64,000 bases of DNA, taken from JBOFOR01 sp051659545 (lineage in GTDB: Bacteria > Bacillota > Clostridia > Peptostreptococcales > Peptostreptococcaceae). A program made the position numbers and the translations under genes. The notes beneath the pieces are model-generated. The model did not search any database. It worked only from the letters and a program-made list of their open reading frames with translations, and had not been told where the DNA came from. Positions 26,912 through 35,739 of this stretch are shown here, piece after piece; position 1 is the stretch's first letter; each line of letters begins with the position of its first letter. The stretch spans positions 1 to 64,000 of the forward strand of contig NZ_JBOFOR010000239.1 in the NCBI RefSeq assembly GCF_051659545.1, written 5' to 3'.

Positions 26912-27528
26912 TCTCTTACAACAGGATTTATAAAGGTAGCACCATCTAAAGATTGAAATATTTGTAAACTTGCAAAATTGCCTAAAATGTATAGAGTGTA
27001 AACTCTATGAGGGCGTATTCTTATAGGATTAATTCTTAACTGCCTTTTGTTTTGAGATAATTCTATTTCAACTTTGTAGAAATCAGGTTGTATATTTATA
27101 TAATCAGTGACTTCTCTAAAATCAACATTAGAAAATAAAGTTTCATTATTAAAAATCATATTTATTTCAGGAAGATTAGGAGAGAGATGAACTACCCTAA
27201 TTTCTGAATCTTGACCTATATTTCTATTAGAACCTTCTGGAATTAAAAGTAATTCAAAATCTTCACTATATCCTGTTAAAGCAAGAGTTGAAAAAGTACT
27301 ATCATTAGCAATAATTTCAATACTTTGCCTTATTAAAGGATTATCTTTCTTCATTGTAGGGAATACTGTTACTTCATAAACTCCTTCTGGTACATAAATA
27401 TAAGGAGTAAATTGAGTAAAAAGCACTCTATTAAAAAACAAACTTCCATTTAAATATATATCTACAGCACCTTGTCTAGGTGTTCCATGCAAAAACCTAA
27501 CTAAAGAATAAGAGTTAGAATCTTTCAA
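26902..27528 (-). CDS. DUF4397 domain protein
   Basis: 208 residues from a TTG start (27526-27528) with AGGGGGG 7 bases upstream. It has two copies of the DUF4397 beta-sandwich: YSLVRFLHGTPRQGAVDIYL (about 7-26) and RVVHLSPNLPEINMIFN (about 111-127). These are typical of the 'VR-(L/V)H-(A/L)SP-D-VD-Y-NG' pattern. There is no signal peptide, so it is cytoplasmic or, given its csp and LysM neighbours, possibly loaded on the spore surface (inference). Function of the family is unknown. Confidence 0.82.
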   Translation of the reverse strand: MKDSNSYSLVRFLHGTPRQGAVDIYLNGSLFFNRVLFTQFTPYIYVPEGVYEVTVFPTMKKDNPLIRQSIEIIANDSTFSTLALTGYSEDFELLLIPEGSNRNIGQDSEIRVVHLSPNLPEINMIFNNETLFSNVDFREVTDYINIQPDFYKVEIELSQNKRQLRINPIRIRPHRVYTLYILGNFASLQIFQSLDGATFINPVVRDYN

Positions 27529-27582
27529 AATAAATCCCCCCTAAAAAATATTAATATCCTTAATAATATATATATTAAATAG

Positions 27583-27996
27583 TTACTTTTTTGATATTAA
27601 TTTTTCACTAGGGATAAGTACATATTCTCCAGATCTAATTTGATAATCAGCTGAAACCAAGTCAGGATTCTCCTTATATATAATTTTTCTGAAATCTTCA
27701 AGATCACCTATATTAGTATTATAATTTTTAATAATATCATCTAGAGTTTCACCAGATGCAACTAAATGTTTTTCTAATATTCTATTCTCCATAACTTTAT
27801 TGTAAGTTTTTTCATAAGAGAGGTTAGATAATTTAGTAACCATAGGTACTTTATTTGCCAAATAATCTGCAGAGCTATCTAAACAAGTTATATAATTGTA
27901 AATACCATCTCTTATGATGCTTGATGTAGGCTTATTCTTATCAACTACTGGACCGAGGAAAGAAAGTATTATAAGAAAAGCTAATATGTATTTCAC
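27583..27996 (-). CDS. LysM domain protein with N-terminal signal/membrane segment
   Basis: 137 residues. A hydrophobic N-terminus (MKYILAFLIILSFLGPVV) serves as signal or anchor. The C-terminal 65 residues form one LysM module: HLVASGETLDDIIKNYNTNI, then an insert, and IRSGEYVLIPSE. It is predicted to bind peptidoglycan. AGGAGGTG precedes the ATG. It reads in the same direction as the DUF4397 gene 54 bases ahead and may be cotranscribed. A spore cortex or coat location is plausible from context only. Confidence 0.8.
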   Translation of the reverse strand: MKYILAFLIILSFLGPVVDKNKPTSSIIRDGIYNYITCLDSSADYLANKVPMVTKLSNLSYEKTYNKVMENRILEKHLVASGETLDDIIKNYNTNIGDLEDFRKIIYKENPDLVSADYQIRSGEYVLIPSEKLISKK

Positions 27997-28052
27997 AAAA
28001 ACACCTCCTACCCACTAGTATTAGTAGAATGAAGTATTTCTAAACAAAAATA

Positions 28053-28081
28053 TTGACTTAAATTTTATAAGTTGGTATAAT
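28053..28081 (+). promoter_or_regulatory. Sigma-A promoter of the asnS T-box transcript
   Basis: TTGACT (28053-28058), exactly 17 bases, TATAAT (28076-28081). This is nearly consensus, about 55 bases before T-box stem I. Confidence 0.82.
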
Positions 28082-28137
28082 TTTGTTAAATAATTAAAAT
28101 GATATATAAAGCAAAAACTAATATATAAAATAAAGAC

Positions 28138-28392
28138 AATGAAGAGAAGAGTAAATATAAAATGTAGTTCTAGCGAGTTAGGGGTGGTGTAAGCCTAATA
28201 CAAAGTTTATATTGAAGAACATCTCCGAGTTTCTAACCGAAATCTGTATAGAGAGTAGATTTAGACGGCAGGCACCGTTACAAGCCTTTAAGCAATGCTT
28301 AAACTAAGAGGTCATAGTTGACAATTAGGGTGGTACCGCGAGAGCATAGTAGTCTTTCGTCCCTTTACACAGGGATGAAGGGCTTTTTTTAT
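28138..28392 (+). promoter_or_regulatory. T-box riboswitch, specifier AAC (Asn)
   Basis: Stem I starts with AATGAAGAGAAGAGTA (kink-turn and S-turn), carries AGCGAG and the apical GGTGTAAGCC, and closes with GAAGAACATCTCCGAG. Aligned with known T-boxes, the specifier triplet is AAC at 28218-28220, an asparagine codon, fitting asnS downstream. The T-box sequence AGGGTGGTACCGCG is at 28327-28340. Uncharged tRNA-Asn should stabilise the antiterminator and permit transcription. Confidence 0.95.
28351..28392 (+). terminator. T-box-controlled terminator
   Basis: AGTCTTTCGTCCCT (28351-28364) pairs with AGGGATGAAGGGCT (28371-28384), followed by TTTTTTATT. Confidence 0.9.
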
Positions 28393-28511
28393 TGTTCAAA
28401 ATAAAAGTAAAATATATTCAATGATTATGAATGAATATATTTACTATATATTAGAAAAAATAACAAAATAGGGAATTAAGAGATTAATTAAAATATTCAA
28501 GGAGGAAAAAA

Positions 28512-29912
28512 ATGCAAAAGGAATTTTTAACTGTAAAAGAATTATATAGAAGTAAAGAAGAATACGTTGGTAAAACTGTGAAAGTAGCTGGATGGATAAG
28601 AACATCTAGAGCATCTAAAAACTTTGGTTTTATAGAATTAAATGACGGGAGTTTCTTCCAAAATATGCAAGTGGTATTATCAGAAGATAAGCTAGAGAAC
28701 TTTAAAGAAATAGCTAAATTACCAATAAGTTCATCTATATTAGTAGAAGGTGAATTAGTTTCAACAGAAGGTGCTAAACAACCAGTTGAAATACAAGCAA
28801 CAAATATAGTTATAGAAGGAGAATCTGATAGTACATATCCTTTACAAAAGAAAAGACATACTCTTGAGTACTTAAGAACAATAGCTCACTTAAGACCAAG
28901 AAGTAACACTTTCTCAGCTGTATTTAGAGTAAGAAGTTTAGCTGCATTTGCTATACACCAATTTTTCCAAGAAAGAAACTTTGTATATGCACATTCTCCA
29001 ATCATAACAGGAAGTGACTGTGAAGGTGCAGGAGAAATGTTCAGAATAACTACTATGGACTTAAACAACATACCTACAACAGAAGATGGAAAAATAGATT
29101 ATACTAATGACTTCTTCGGAAAAGAAGCTAACTTAACAGTTAGTGGTCAGTTAAATGCTGAAATAATGGCGCTTGCATTTAGAAATGTTTATACATTTGG
29201 ACCAACATTCAGAGCAGAAAACTCTAACACAGGTAGACATGCTTCTGAGTTCTGGATGATAGAGCCTGAAATATGTTTTGCTGATTTAGAAGATAATATG
29301 GAATTAGCTGAAGATATGATAAAATACGTAATAAACTACGTGTTAGAAAATGCTCCAGAGGAAATGCAATTCTTCAATAGCTTTGTAGATAAAGGATTAT
29401 TAGAAAGATTAGACAATGTAGTAAACTCTGAATTTACTAGATTACCATATACTAAAGCAGTAGAATTATTAATAGAATCAGGACATGAGTTTGAATATCC
29501 AGTTGAGTGGGGATGTGACCTTCAAACAGAGCATGAGAGATACTTAACAGAGCAAATATTCAAAGCACCAGTATTTGTAACAGATTATCCAAAAGACATA
29601 AAAGCATTCTACATGAGAATGAATGAAGATGGAAAGACTGTTAGAGCAATGGATTTATTAGTTCCTGGAGTTGGAGAAATAGTTGGAGGATCTCAAAGAG
29701 AAGAGAGAGAAGAAAAGTTATTAGAAAGAATAGAAGAAATGGGACTAAACAAGGAAGATTACTGGTGGTACTTAGAACTTAGAAAGTTCGGAACAGTTAC
29801 TCACTCAGGGTTTGGTCTTGGATTTGAAAGAATAATAATGTACATGACTGGTATGTCTAACATAAGAGATGTAATACCATTCCCAAGAACTCCAAAGAAT
29901 TCAGAATTCTAA
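28512..29912 (+). CDS. asnS: Asparaginyl-tRNA synthetase
   Basis: 466 residues, class II aminoacyl-tRNA synthetase of normal length. An N-terminal OB-fold anticodon-binding domain (KTVKVAGWIRTSRASKNFGF) is followed by the catalytic domain with motif 2 (FRAENSNTGRHASEFWMIEPE) and motif 3 (GFGLGFERIIMYMTGMSNIRD), ending VIPFPRTPKNSEF as in other AsnRS. It charges tRNA-Asn and is controlled by the Asn T-box upstream. AAGGAGG precedes the ATG; it is monocistronic. Confidence 0.97.
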   Translation: MQKEFLTVKELYRSKEEYVGKTVKVAGWIRTSRASKNFGFIELNDGSFFQNMQVVLSEDKLENFKEIAKLPISSSILVEGELVSTEGAKQPVEIQATNIVIEGESDSTYPLQKKRHTLEYLRTIAHLRPRSNTFSAVFRVRSLAAFAIHQFFQERNFVYAHSPIITGSDCEGAGEMFRITTMDLNNIPTTEDGKIDYTNDFFGKEANLTVSGQLNAEIMALAFRNVYTFGPTFRAENSNTGRHASEFWMIEPEICFADLEDNMELAEDMIKYVINYVLENAPEEMQFFNSFVDKGLLERLDNVVNSEFTRLPYTKAVELLIESGHEFEYPVEWGCDLQTEHERYLTEQIFKAPVFVTDYPKDIKAFYMRMNEDGKTVRAMDLLVPGVGEIVGGSQREEREEKLLERIEEMGLNKEDYWWYLELRKFGTVTHSGFGLGFERIIMYMTGMSNIRDVIPFPRTPKNSEF

Positions 29913-29936
29913 TAAATAAAAATATAATTGATATTG

Positions 29937-29966
29937 AAAAGGTAGCTTAAATAAGCTGCCTTTTTT
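29937..29966 (+). terminator. Terminator after asnS
   Basis: AAAAGGTAGCTTA pairs with TAAGCTGCCTTTT, followed by a T run. Confidence 0.85.
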
Positions 29967-30050
29967 GCTAAAAGGATACTGCAATATTCGCTTGACAAAG
30001 ATTATGCAATAACTTAGTATATTGTGGAAATACAAAACTTGGAGGATATA

Positions 30051-31376
30051 ATGGATAATAAAGATTCTAGTAATAAAATTGAAAAATATAGTAATTACTC
30101 GAAACAAGATGGAAAAGATTTAACAAAAATAGATAAGAATAGATTACGTTTGAAAACCTCACAAAATAAAATTTGTTCAAATTGTAATTTAGAAAGTGAT
30201 GAATATAGTAGCTATTGCAAATTTTGTGGCAATAATAATGATGAAATAAATAAAGAAACAAAAGATAAAACAATAAAATTTGCGGGGAAAGATGGAATAA
30301 TTACAGGAGTAGCAGCGGTTGGAATATTATTCATAATGGCATTAATTATAAAGATTATTGTAAGTATCGGATTTGGAGAATTAGGAAGTATAATAAATCC
30401 TTTACAAATAATGATGACTTTAAATTTAAGTTCAGTTAACATACAGTCTTCAACTATGTTAGGTTCTGGAATAATAAGTGCAAAGCTAGGTATTCTTGTA
30501 TTAGCAGTATTTCCTATTATAGCTATTTCTCTAGCGAATCTAATATTTCTTAGAAAAAAAAGTACCAATCAAACAATATCAAATATAGTAGTGGTAGGCA
30601 TTACATATGGTACTCTGATGGTGTTTATAAGTTTATTTGCATCTGTAGGTTCTAATTTTAGAAATTTAATTGAATATGGAATATCGATTAAATTAAGTTA
30701 TAATATGCTAAGTACTTTTTTCAATGGATGTGTTATAGCAACTAGCTGTACATACCTTATTGGATTTAAGAATAAATATAAGCAAGGAAATATATATTTA
30801 AGTGCAATTGATAAAGTAATGAAAACTATAGTATTAGGATGTATATTTATACTAATAATTCTTGTTATAGTTACAATTTCAGATAGAAGTTACTTAAGTG
30901 AAATTGGATTATATGGTTATTCAGATAAGTTTAGTATGGCAACTATAGTTACTCAATTAGCAGTGTATATGTGGGCTTTTGCTAATTTTATACCAATAAC
31001 AATAGGAACTAATGTTTTATCACCATTTAATATACTAGGCAGTGGATTATTTATAGAAACTAAACTTATATTTTTCTCAATGATAGCAGCCTCTTTATTA
31101 GTAATTTTAATTATAGGATATAAGCTAAAAGAAAATTATAAAGAAAACGATAATAAGCCAGTAATTATTTTTAGTATATCTTATGCATTATTTATGGGAA
31201 CTTTATCTATTTTAACTAATATTATGATAGCTGGAAATATTTCTTTATTTGGAAGTGAAAGTTTGCAAGCCTCTATAAACATGGGTTTTCCTTTGATTGC
31301 TACAATAATAAGATGTTTTATATATAGCTTTTTAATATCTTTAGTAGGTTATAAATTAAATGGAACTGAAAAATAA
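30051..31376 (+). CDS. Zinc-ribbon polytopic membrane protein, function unknown
   Basis: 441 residues from the ATG at 30051, preceded by GGAGG 5 bases upstream; an earlier in-frame ATG at 30024 lies before that site. A hydrophilic N-terminus contains one zinc ribbon, CSNCNLESDEYSSYCKFCG (about 44-62). About eight to ten hydrophobic segments follow, rich in Gly, Ser and Ile and without a recognised transporter motif. Clostridial membrane proteins with a lone cytoplasmic zinc ribbon are common but uncharacterised. It overlaps or closely abuts a second gene encoding two further zinc ribbons, suggesting the pair act together. Confidence 0.7.
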   Translation: MDNKDSSNKIEKYSNYSKQDGKDLTKIDKNRLRLKTSQNKICSNCNLESDEYSSYCKFCGNNNDEINKETKDKTIKFAGKDGIITGVAAVGILFIMALIIKIIVSIGFGELGSIINPLQIMMTLNLSSVNIQSSTMLGSGIISAKLGILVLAVFPIIAISLANLIFLRKKSTNQTISNIVVVGITYGTLMVFISLFASVGSNFRNLIEYGISIKLSYNMLSTFFNGCVIATSCTYLIGFKNKYKQGNIYLSAIDKVMKTIVLGCIFILIILVIVTISDRSYLSEIGLYGYSDKFSMATIVTQLAVYMWAFANFIPITIGTNVLSPFNILGSGLFIETKLIFFSMIAASLLVILIIGYKLKENYKENDNKPVIIFSISYALFMGTLSILTNIMIAGNISLFGSESLQASINMGFPLIATIIRCFIYSFLISLVGYKLNGTEK

Positions 31377-31398
31377 ATCAAAAAAGGAGATTGAATTA

Positions 31399-31839
31399 AT
31401 GAAAGAAAATTTAAAAAGTGTAATCTTTAACCTTAAGAATAAATCAATTGAAGAAAAATTAAATTTAAAAAATACAGTAGAAACAAGTAAAGTAGAAGAA
31501 GCTCAAACTGAAAAAACTAGTTTATTGTTAGAAATGGGCATGTTAACATATAGAAAAATTAGAGAAAATAGAATAAATGATAAAGATTTTGATAATATTT
31601 GTAAAGAAATACTAGAATTGGATAAAATTATTTATGCAAATAAATTAGATTTAGAAGAAGAACGCAAATTAACATGTGAATGTGGTAATATAATTAATAC
31701 TGATGATAAATTTTGTTCTGAATGTGGAAACAAGATATCTACTGAAGAAAAATTAGAGGATTTTATAGTGTGTAAACATTGTGAATATGAGATAGATTTA
31801 GACTCTAATTATTGTATTTGTTGTGGAAATAAAGTATAA
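31399..31839 (+). CDS. Coiled-coil protein with two C-terminal zinc ribbons
   Basis: 146 residues from the ATG at 31399, with AAAAAGGAG 9 bases upstream; an upstream in-frame ATG (31360) overlaps the previous gene without a ribosome site. The N-terminal 80 residues are charged and helical, probably coiled coil. Two ribbons follow: CECGNIINTDDKFCSECG and CKHCEYEIDLDSNYCICCG, four Cys each, so two Zn sites. No enzymatic motif. Cotranscription with the membrane protein carrying a single ribbon suggests an adaptor or partner role (inference). Confidence 0.68.
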   Translation: MKENLKSVIFNLKNKSIEEKLNLKNTVETSKVEEAQTEKTSLLLEMGMLTYRKIRENRINDKDFDNICKEILELDKIIYANKLDLEEERKLTCECGNIINTDDKFCSECGNKISTEEKLEDFIVCKHCEYEIDLDSNYCICCGNKV

Positions 31840-31868
31840 ATAATAATTAAAATAAATATATATAATTA

Positions 31869-31897
31869 TTTACAAAAATCGACAAATGTGTTACTAT
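31869..31897 (+). promoter_or_regulatory. Promoter of the codBA attenuator transcript
   Basis: TTTACA (31869-31874), 17 bases, TACTAT (31892-31897), about 20 bases before the PyrR-binding stem. Confidence 0.5.
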
Positions 31898-31917
31898 TTT
31901 AATAACAAATAAATAGT

Positions 31918-32052
31918 ACCTTTAATCCAGTTCAGAGAAGCTGGCAAGGTTTTCGGAATAAATATAGAAGATATTTATGATAATAGTACAAATCGTAAAA
32001 TATTATAATATAAATCTTTTATGAAAACCTCTTGCTAAGCAAGAGGTTTTTT
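31918..32052 (+). promoter_or_regulatory. PyrR-binding transcription attenuator
   Basis: The anti-antiterminator ACCTTTAATCCAG / CTGGCAAGGT (31918-31950) carries the PyrR loop signature TTCAGAGAAGCTGG, close to the pyr operon consensus. AAGGTTTTC (31946-31954) can instead pair with GAAAACCT (32023-32030), the left arm of the terminator, forming the antiterminator. PyrR with UMP/UTP should stabilise the first stem, allow the terminator and shut off codBA when pyrimidines are plentiful. The three-way exclusivity is readable directly from the sequence. Confidence 0.88.
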
Positions 32053-32053
32053 C
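32024..32053 (+). terminator. Attenuator terminator upstream of codB
   Basis: AAAACCTCTTGC pairs with GCAAGAGGTTTT, followed by TTC; the left arm is shared with the antiterminator. Confidence 0.88.
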
Positions 32054-32090
32054 GTTAAACAGGTACTTATAATAGAGGAGAGACATTATT

Positions 32091-33362
32091 ATGAGTAAAA
32101 AACATCAAGATCACGATTATTCACTAGAGGCAATACCAAGCAGTGCAAGGAAAGGATTTATATCAATGCTAGTTGTTATGTTAGGATTTACATTCTTCTC
32201 AGCTAGTATGCTAGCTGGAGGAACTTTAGGAACTAGCTTAAGTATGAATAAATTTTTAACTGCAGTATTTTTAGGAAATTTAATCCTTTGTGTATATACA
32301 GGTTTATTAGCATATATAGCAGGAGATACAGGCCTATCAACTCATTTACTTGCTAGATATTCATTTGGAGAAAAAGGATCATATCTGGTATCATTCTTAG
32401 TTTCAGCAACACAAGTTGGTTGGTTTGGAGTAGGGGTTGCAATGTTTGCAATACCAGTTTCAAAGGCAACAGGAATAGATGTAGGAATATTAGTGTTAGT
32501 ATCAGGATTATTAATGACAGCAACAGCATTCTTTGGAATGAAATCATTAACAATACTAAGTATGATAGCAGTACCATCAATAGCGGTACTTGGAGGAATA
32601 TCAGTATCTAAGGCTATAGGTTCAGTTGGAGGATTTGCAGGTTTACTTAGCATAGAGCCAACAGGAACAATGACTATGAGTGCAGCACTTTCACTATGTG
32701 TAGGTACATTTATAAGCGGAGGGACATTAACGCCAGACTTTACAAGATTCTCAAATAGCAAAAAGACTGCTGTAAGCACTACGATAATAGCATTTTTGGT
32801 AGGTAACTCTCTTATGTTGTTATTTGGAGCAGTAGGATCTATGGTTACAGGACAAGCAGACATAGCAGAAGTAATGTTTATGCAAGGATTAATTATACCA
32901 GCAATAGTGATATTAGGATTAAATATTTGGACAACTAATGATAATGCTTTATATGGTTCAGGTTTAGGATTTGCAAATATAACTAAACAACCAAAAAGTA
33001 AGATGGTTATAATGAATGGAATAGTAGGTACATTGCTTGCAATGTTCTTATACAATAACTTTATGGGATGGTTAAACTTATTAAATTCATTTATACCAGC
33101 AACAGGAGCTATAATAATAGCAGACTATTTTATAGTAAATAAGAGAGTATATACTAGCTTAGAATATACTAAATTTGAAAATATAAATATAAATGCAATA
33201 GTTGCTTGGGGTGCTGGAGTTGTAGCATCATTTATATTACCAGGTATAACTCCTATAAATTCAGTATTAGTAGCTATAGTGACTTACGTAACAATGTCTA
33301 AATTAAATAAAAAAATATTAAATAAAGACCTTAATAAAGAAAAAACAAATAGGGCTGCTTAA
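32091..33362 (+). CDS. codB: Cytosine permease (NCS1 family)
   Basis: 423 residues, about 12 membrane segments, of normal CodB length. The N-terminal cytoplasmic DYSLEAIPSSARKGF, then helices starting SMLVVMLGFTFFSASMLAGG, are typical of CodB. IWTTNDNALYGSGLGFAN is the conserved substrate-region motif of cytosine/purine permeases. It should import cytosine with a cation. It stands directly behind the PyrR attenuator and 37 bases ahead of codA. GAGGAGAG precedes the ATG. Confidence 0.92.
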   Translation: MSKKHQDHDYSLEAIPSSARKGFISMLVVMLGFTFFSASMLAGGTLGTSLSMNKFLTAVFLGNLILCVYTGLLAYIAGDTGLSTHLLARYSFGEKGSYLVSFLVSATQVGWFGVGVAMFAIPVSKATGIDVGILVLVSGLLMTATAFFGMKSLTILSMIAVPSIAVLGGISVSKAIGSVGGFAGLLSIEPTGTMTMSAALSLCVGTFISGGTLTPDFTRFSNSKKTAVSTTIIAFLVGNSLMLLFGAVGSMVTGQADIAEVMFMQGLIIPAIVILGLNIWTTNDNALYGSGLGFANITKQPKSKMVIMNGIVGTLLAMFLYNNFMGWLNLLNSFIPATGAIIIADYFIVNKRVYTSLEYTKFENININAIVAWGAGVVASFILPGITPINSVLVAIVTYVTMSKLNKKILNKDLNKEKTNRAA

Positions 33363-33399
33363 TTAAACAGCAGTTTATAAGGTATCTTAGGAGGAACAT

Positions 33400-34662
33400 A
33401 TGTTAATCAAAAATGCACAATTAAGAAATAATGACAACTTAGTAGACATATTAATAGAAAATGGGATAATAACAAAAATTGAAGCAAATATAGAAATAGA
33501 AAGTGTTGAAACTATAGACGCAAGAGGATTTTTAGTAGTACCACCATTTATAGAACCACATGTTCACTTAGATACAACATTGACTGCTGGTGAACCAAAA
33601 TGGAATGAAAGTGGGACTTTATTTGAAGGAATAGAGCGTTGGTCAGAGAGAAAAGAATTTTTAAGTATAGAGGATGTAAAAACGAGAGCGAGAAAAGCTA
33701 TATCATGGCAAGTAGCCAATGGTATTCAATTTATAAGAACTCATGTTGATGTTACGGATTCAACATTAACAGCAGTTCGTGCAATGGTTGAATTAAGAGA
33801 GGAATTAAAAGAGTATGTAACTATTCAAATAGTTGCATTTCCACAAGAAGGAATATTATCATACCCTAATGGATTAGGACTATTAGAAGAGGCTATAAAG
33901 TTAGGTGCTGATGTTATAGGTGCTATACCTCACTTTGAATTTACTAGAGAATATGGAGTAGAATCTATAGAAAAGATATTTGAACTTGCTAAAAAATACG
34001 ATGTATTAATAGATGTACATTGTGATGAAATAGATGATGAACAATCTAGATTTATAGAAGTACTTGCAGCAAAAGCCTATGAAAATAATATGGGAGAAAA
34101 AGTAACAGCAAGTCATACAACAGCAATGCATTCATATAATGGAGCATACGCATATAAATTATTTAGATTACTAAAAATGAGTGGAATTAACTTTGTAGCT
34201 AACCCACTTGTAAATATACATCTTCAAGGAAGGTTTGATACTTATCCAAAAAGAAGAGGTATAACTAGAGTAAAAGAAATGGTAGAATCAAATATAAATG
34301 TTTGCTTTGGTCATGATGATATATTTGATCCATGGTATCCATTAGGAACAGGAAACATGCTACAAGTACTTCATATGGGATTACATGTATGTCAAATGAT
34401 GGGATATAGCCAAATAAACGATTCTATTGATTTAATAACTAATAATAGTGCAAGGACTTTACAAATACAAGACAAGTACGGAATAGAGATTGGTAAACCA
34501 GGAAATTTAATAATATTACCTGCTGAAAATGGATATGATGCAGTTAGAAGACAAGTTCCTGTTTACTATTCAATAAGAGAAGGTAAGATAATAGCAAATA
34601 CAACTTTAAGTGAAACTTATGTTAACTTAGGATATAAAGAAAATATAGATTTTAAGAAGTAA
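33400..34662 (+). CDS. codA: Cytosine deaminase (amidohydrolase family)
   Basis: 420 residues. TIM-barrel amidohydrolase with metal ligands H54/H56 (EPHVHLD), the conserved DVHCDEIDDEQSRF, a third His in ASHTTAMHSYNGAY, and the Asp of FGHDDIFDPWYPLGTGNM. This pattern and length match the E. coli CodA type rather than the small zinc cytidine deaminase type. It converts cytosine to uracil plus ammonia, feeding uracil salvage, which explains the PyrR control. AGGAGG is placed 6 bases before the ATG. Confidence 0.93.
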   Translation: MLIKNAQLRNNDNLVDILIENGIITKIEANIEIESVETIDARGFLVVPPFIEPHVHLDTTLTAGEPKWNESGTLFEGIERWSERKEFLSIEDVKTRARKAISWQVANGIQFIRTHVDVTDSTLTAVRAMVELREELKEYVTIQIVAFPQEGILSYPNGLGLLEEAIKLGADVIGAIPHFEFTREYGVESIEKIFELAKKYDVLIDVHCDEIDDEQSRFIEVLAAKAYENNMGEKVTASHTTAMHSYNGAYAYKLFRLLKMSGINFVANPLVNIHLQGRFDTYPKRRGITRVKEMVESNINVCFGHDDIFDPWYPLGTGNMLQVLHMGLHVCQMMGYSQINDSIDLITNNSARTLQIQDKYGIEIGKPGNLIILPAENGYDAVRRQVPVYYSIREGKIIANTTLSETYVNLGYKENIDFKK

Positions 34663-34685
34663 ATAAGGCTTAAAATAAATTTACT

Positions 34686-34717
34686 AAAAACCATATATAT
34701 ATAAATATATGGTTTTT
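34686..34717 (+). terminator. Terminator after codA
   Basis: AAAAACCATATAT (34686-34698) pairs perfectly with ATATATGGTTTTT (34705-34717). Confidence 0.85.
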
Positions 34718-34827
34718 AATTTATATAGTAAAAAGTAAAATTATTTATAAATTGTAATTTTATTAGGATGAAATATAAATTTATATGTGATAAACTATAA
34801 TAGTATTTTGAAATATGGAGGGATTAT

Positions 34828-35679
34828 ATGAGCAGAAACATAGATGACGATGACAGAAACTTAGATAATACTTTTAGCATAACTATGGAACTTCAAAAAC
34901 CTATATTTGAAGATAAAATCGAAGAACAAACAAAGGAAAAAAAATCAAATTTCAAAAGAAATATTTTAATAGGTGCAGTAGGAATATTATTAATTTCAGC
35001 AATAACACTTATCAGTTGGGTGAGTAGTGCTTATAAACCATTAGATTTAGCTACGAGCTCTTTAGTTAGCGATAATAGAGTAGAGGTAAATATAGGGGAG
35101 TTTATAACGTTTACACCTACAAAGGCTAAACCTACAAAGGGATTAATACTTTACCCAGGGGCTAAAGTGGATGTGAAAGCTTATGCACCTTTAGCTAAAG
35201 AAATCGCAGAAAGCGGATATCAAGTTGTACTTGTAGAAATGCCCTTAAATTTTGCTATGATTTCTCCTAATAAAGCAGAAGAAGTTATAGAAAAATATCC
35301 TAATATCCAAACTTGGGCTATTGGGGGTCATTCTTTAGGTGGTGTATCAGCATCTAAATTTGCAATTGAAAATACAAAAATAGATGGTGTAGTATTATTA
35401 GCATCTTATCCTATGGGAGATGAATTAAAAGCATTAGGAAAAAAAACAATATCTATATGGGGAAGCAAAGATGGAGTACTAAACTTTACTAACCTTATAG
35501 AATCTAAAGCTAAATTACCATTTGATACTACTTATGTTGAAATCGAAGGTGGAAATCACGCACAATTTGGAGACTATGGTAAGCAAAAGGGTGACCATGA
35601 TGCAATTATAAGTCAACAAAATCAATTAGATATAACATCTAGAAATATAGTCAAATTCTTAAAAAACTTAAGTAACTAG
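34828..35679 (+). CDS. Membrane-anchored alpha/beta hydrolase
   Basis: 283 residues. A cytoplasmic acidic N-terminus is followed by one membrane segment (about 49-67, ILIGAVGILLISAITLIS), placing the enzyme outside. The catalytic domain (about 105-280) has the nucleophile S169 in GGHSLGG, a likely acid in IWGSKDGVLN and the His in GGNHAQFGDY. It belongs to the short dienelactone-hydrolase-like group (Abhydrolase_5) of esterases with unknown substrate. ATGGAGGG precedes the ATG. A strong bidirectional terminator follows. Confidence 0.82.
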   Translation: MSRNIDDDDRNLDNTFSITMELQKPIFEDKIEEQTKEKKSNFKRNILIGAVGILLISAITLISWVSSAYKPLDLATSSLVSDNRVEVNIGEFITFTPTKAKPTKGLILYPGAKVDVKAYAPLAKEIAESGYQVVLVEMPLNFAMISPNKAEEVIEKYPNIQTWAIGGHSLGGVSASKFAIENTKIDGVVLLASYPMGDELKALGKKTISIWGSKDGVLNFTNLIESKAKLPFDTTYVEIEGGNHAQFGDYGKQKGDHDAIISQQNQLDITSRNIVKFLKNLSN

Positions 35680-35722
35680 AATACAAAAAAGATGGTTAGA
35701 ATATAATCATCTTTTTTGTATT
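35680..35722. terminator. Bidirectional terminator between the hydrolase and SpoVB-family genes
   Basis: A 19-base arm starting AATACAAAAAAGATGG (35680-35698) pairs with 35704-35722. T-rich flanks serve both directions. Confidence 0.85.
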
Positions 35723-35739
35723 TATTATATTTTAATGAT

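Noticed and set aside
28231..28240. Second AAC triplet in the T-box leader as specifier
   Set aside because: CTAAC there lies beyond the closing GAG of stem I. The AAC at 28218-28220 is in the GAAnNNN specifier position by alignment with other T-boxes.
30212..30568. 118-codon minus-strand frame in the zinc-ribbon membrane protein gene
   Set aside because: Antisense shadow of a hydrophobic coding region without ribosome site.
32342..33055. 237-codon open frame on the minus strand inside codB
   Set aside because: It is antisense to a well-supported permease, has no ribosome site and no recognisable protein pattern. Its length results from the codon bias of hydrophobic residues on the other strand.
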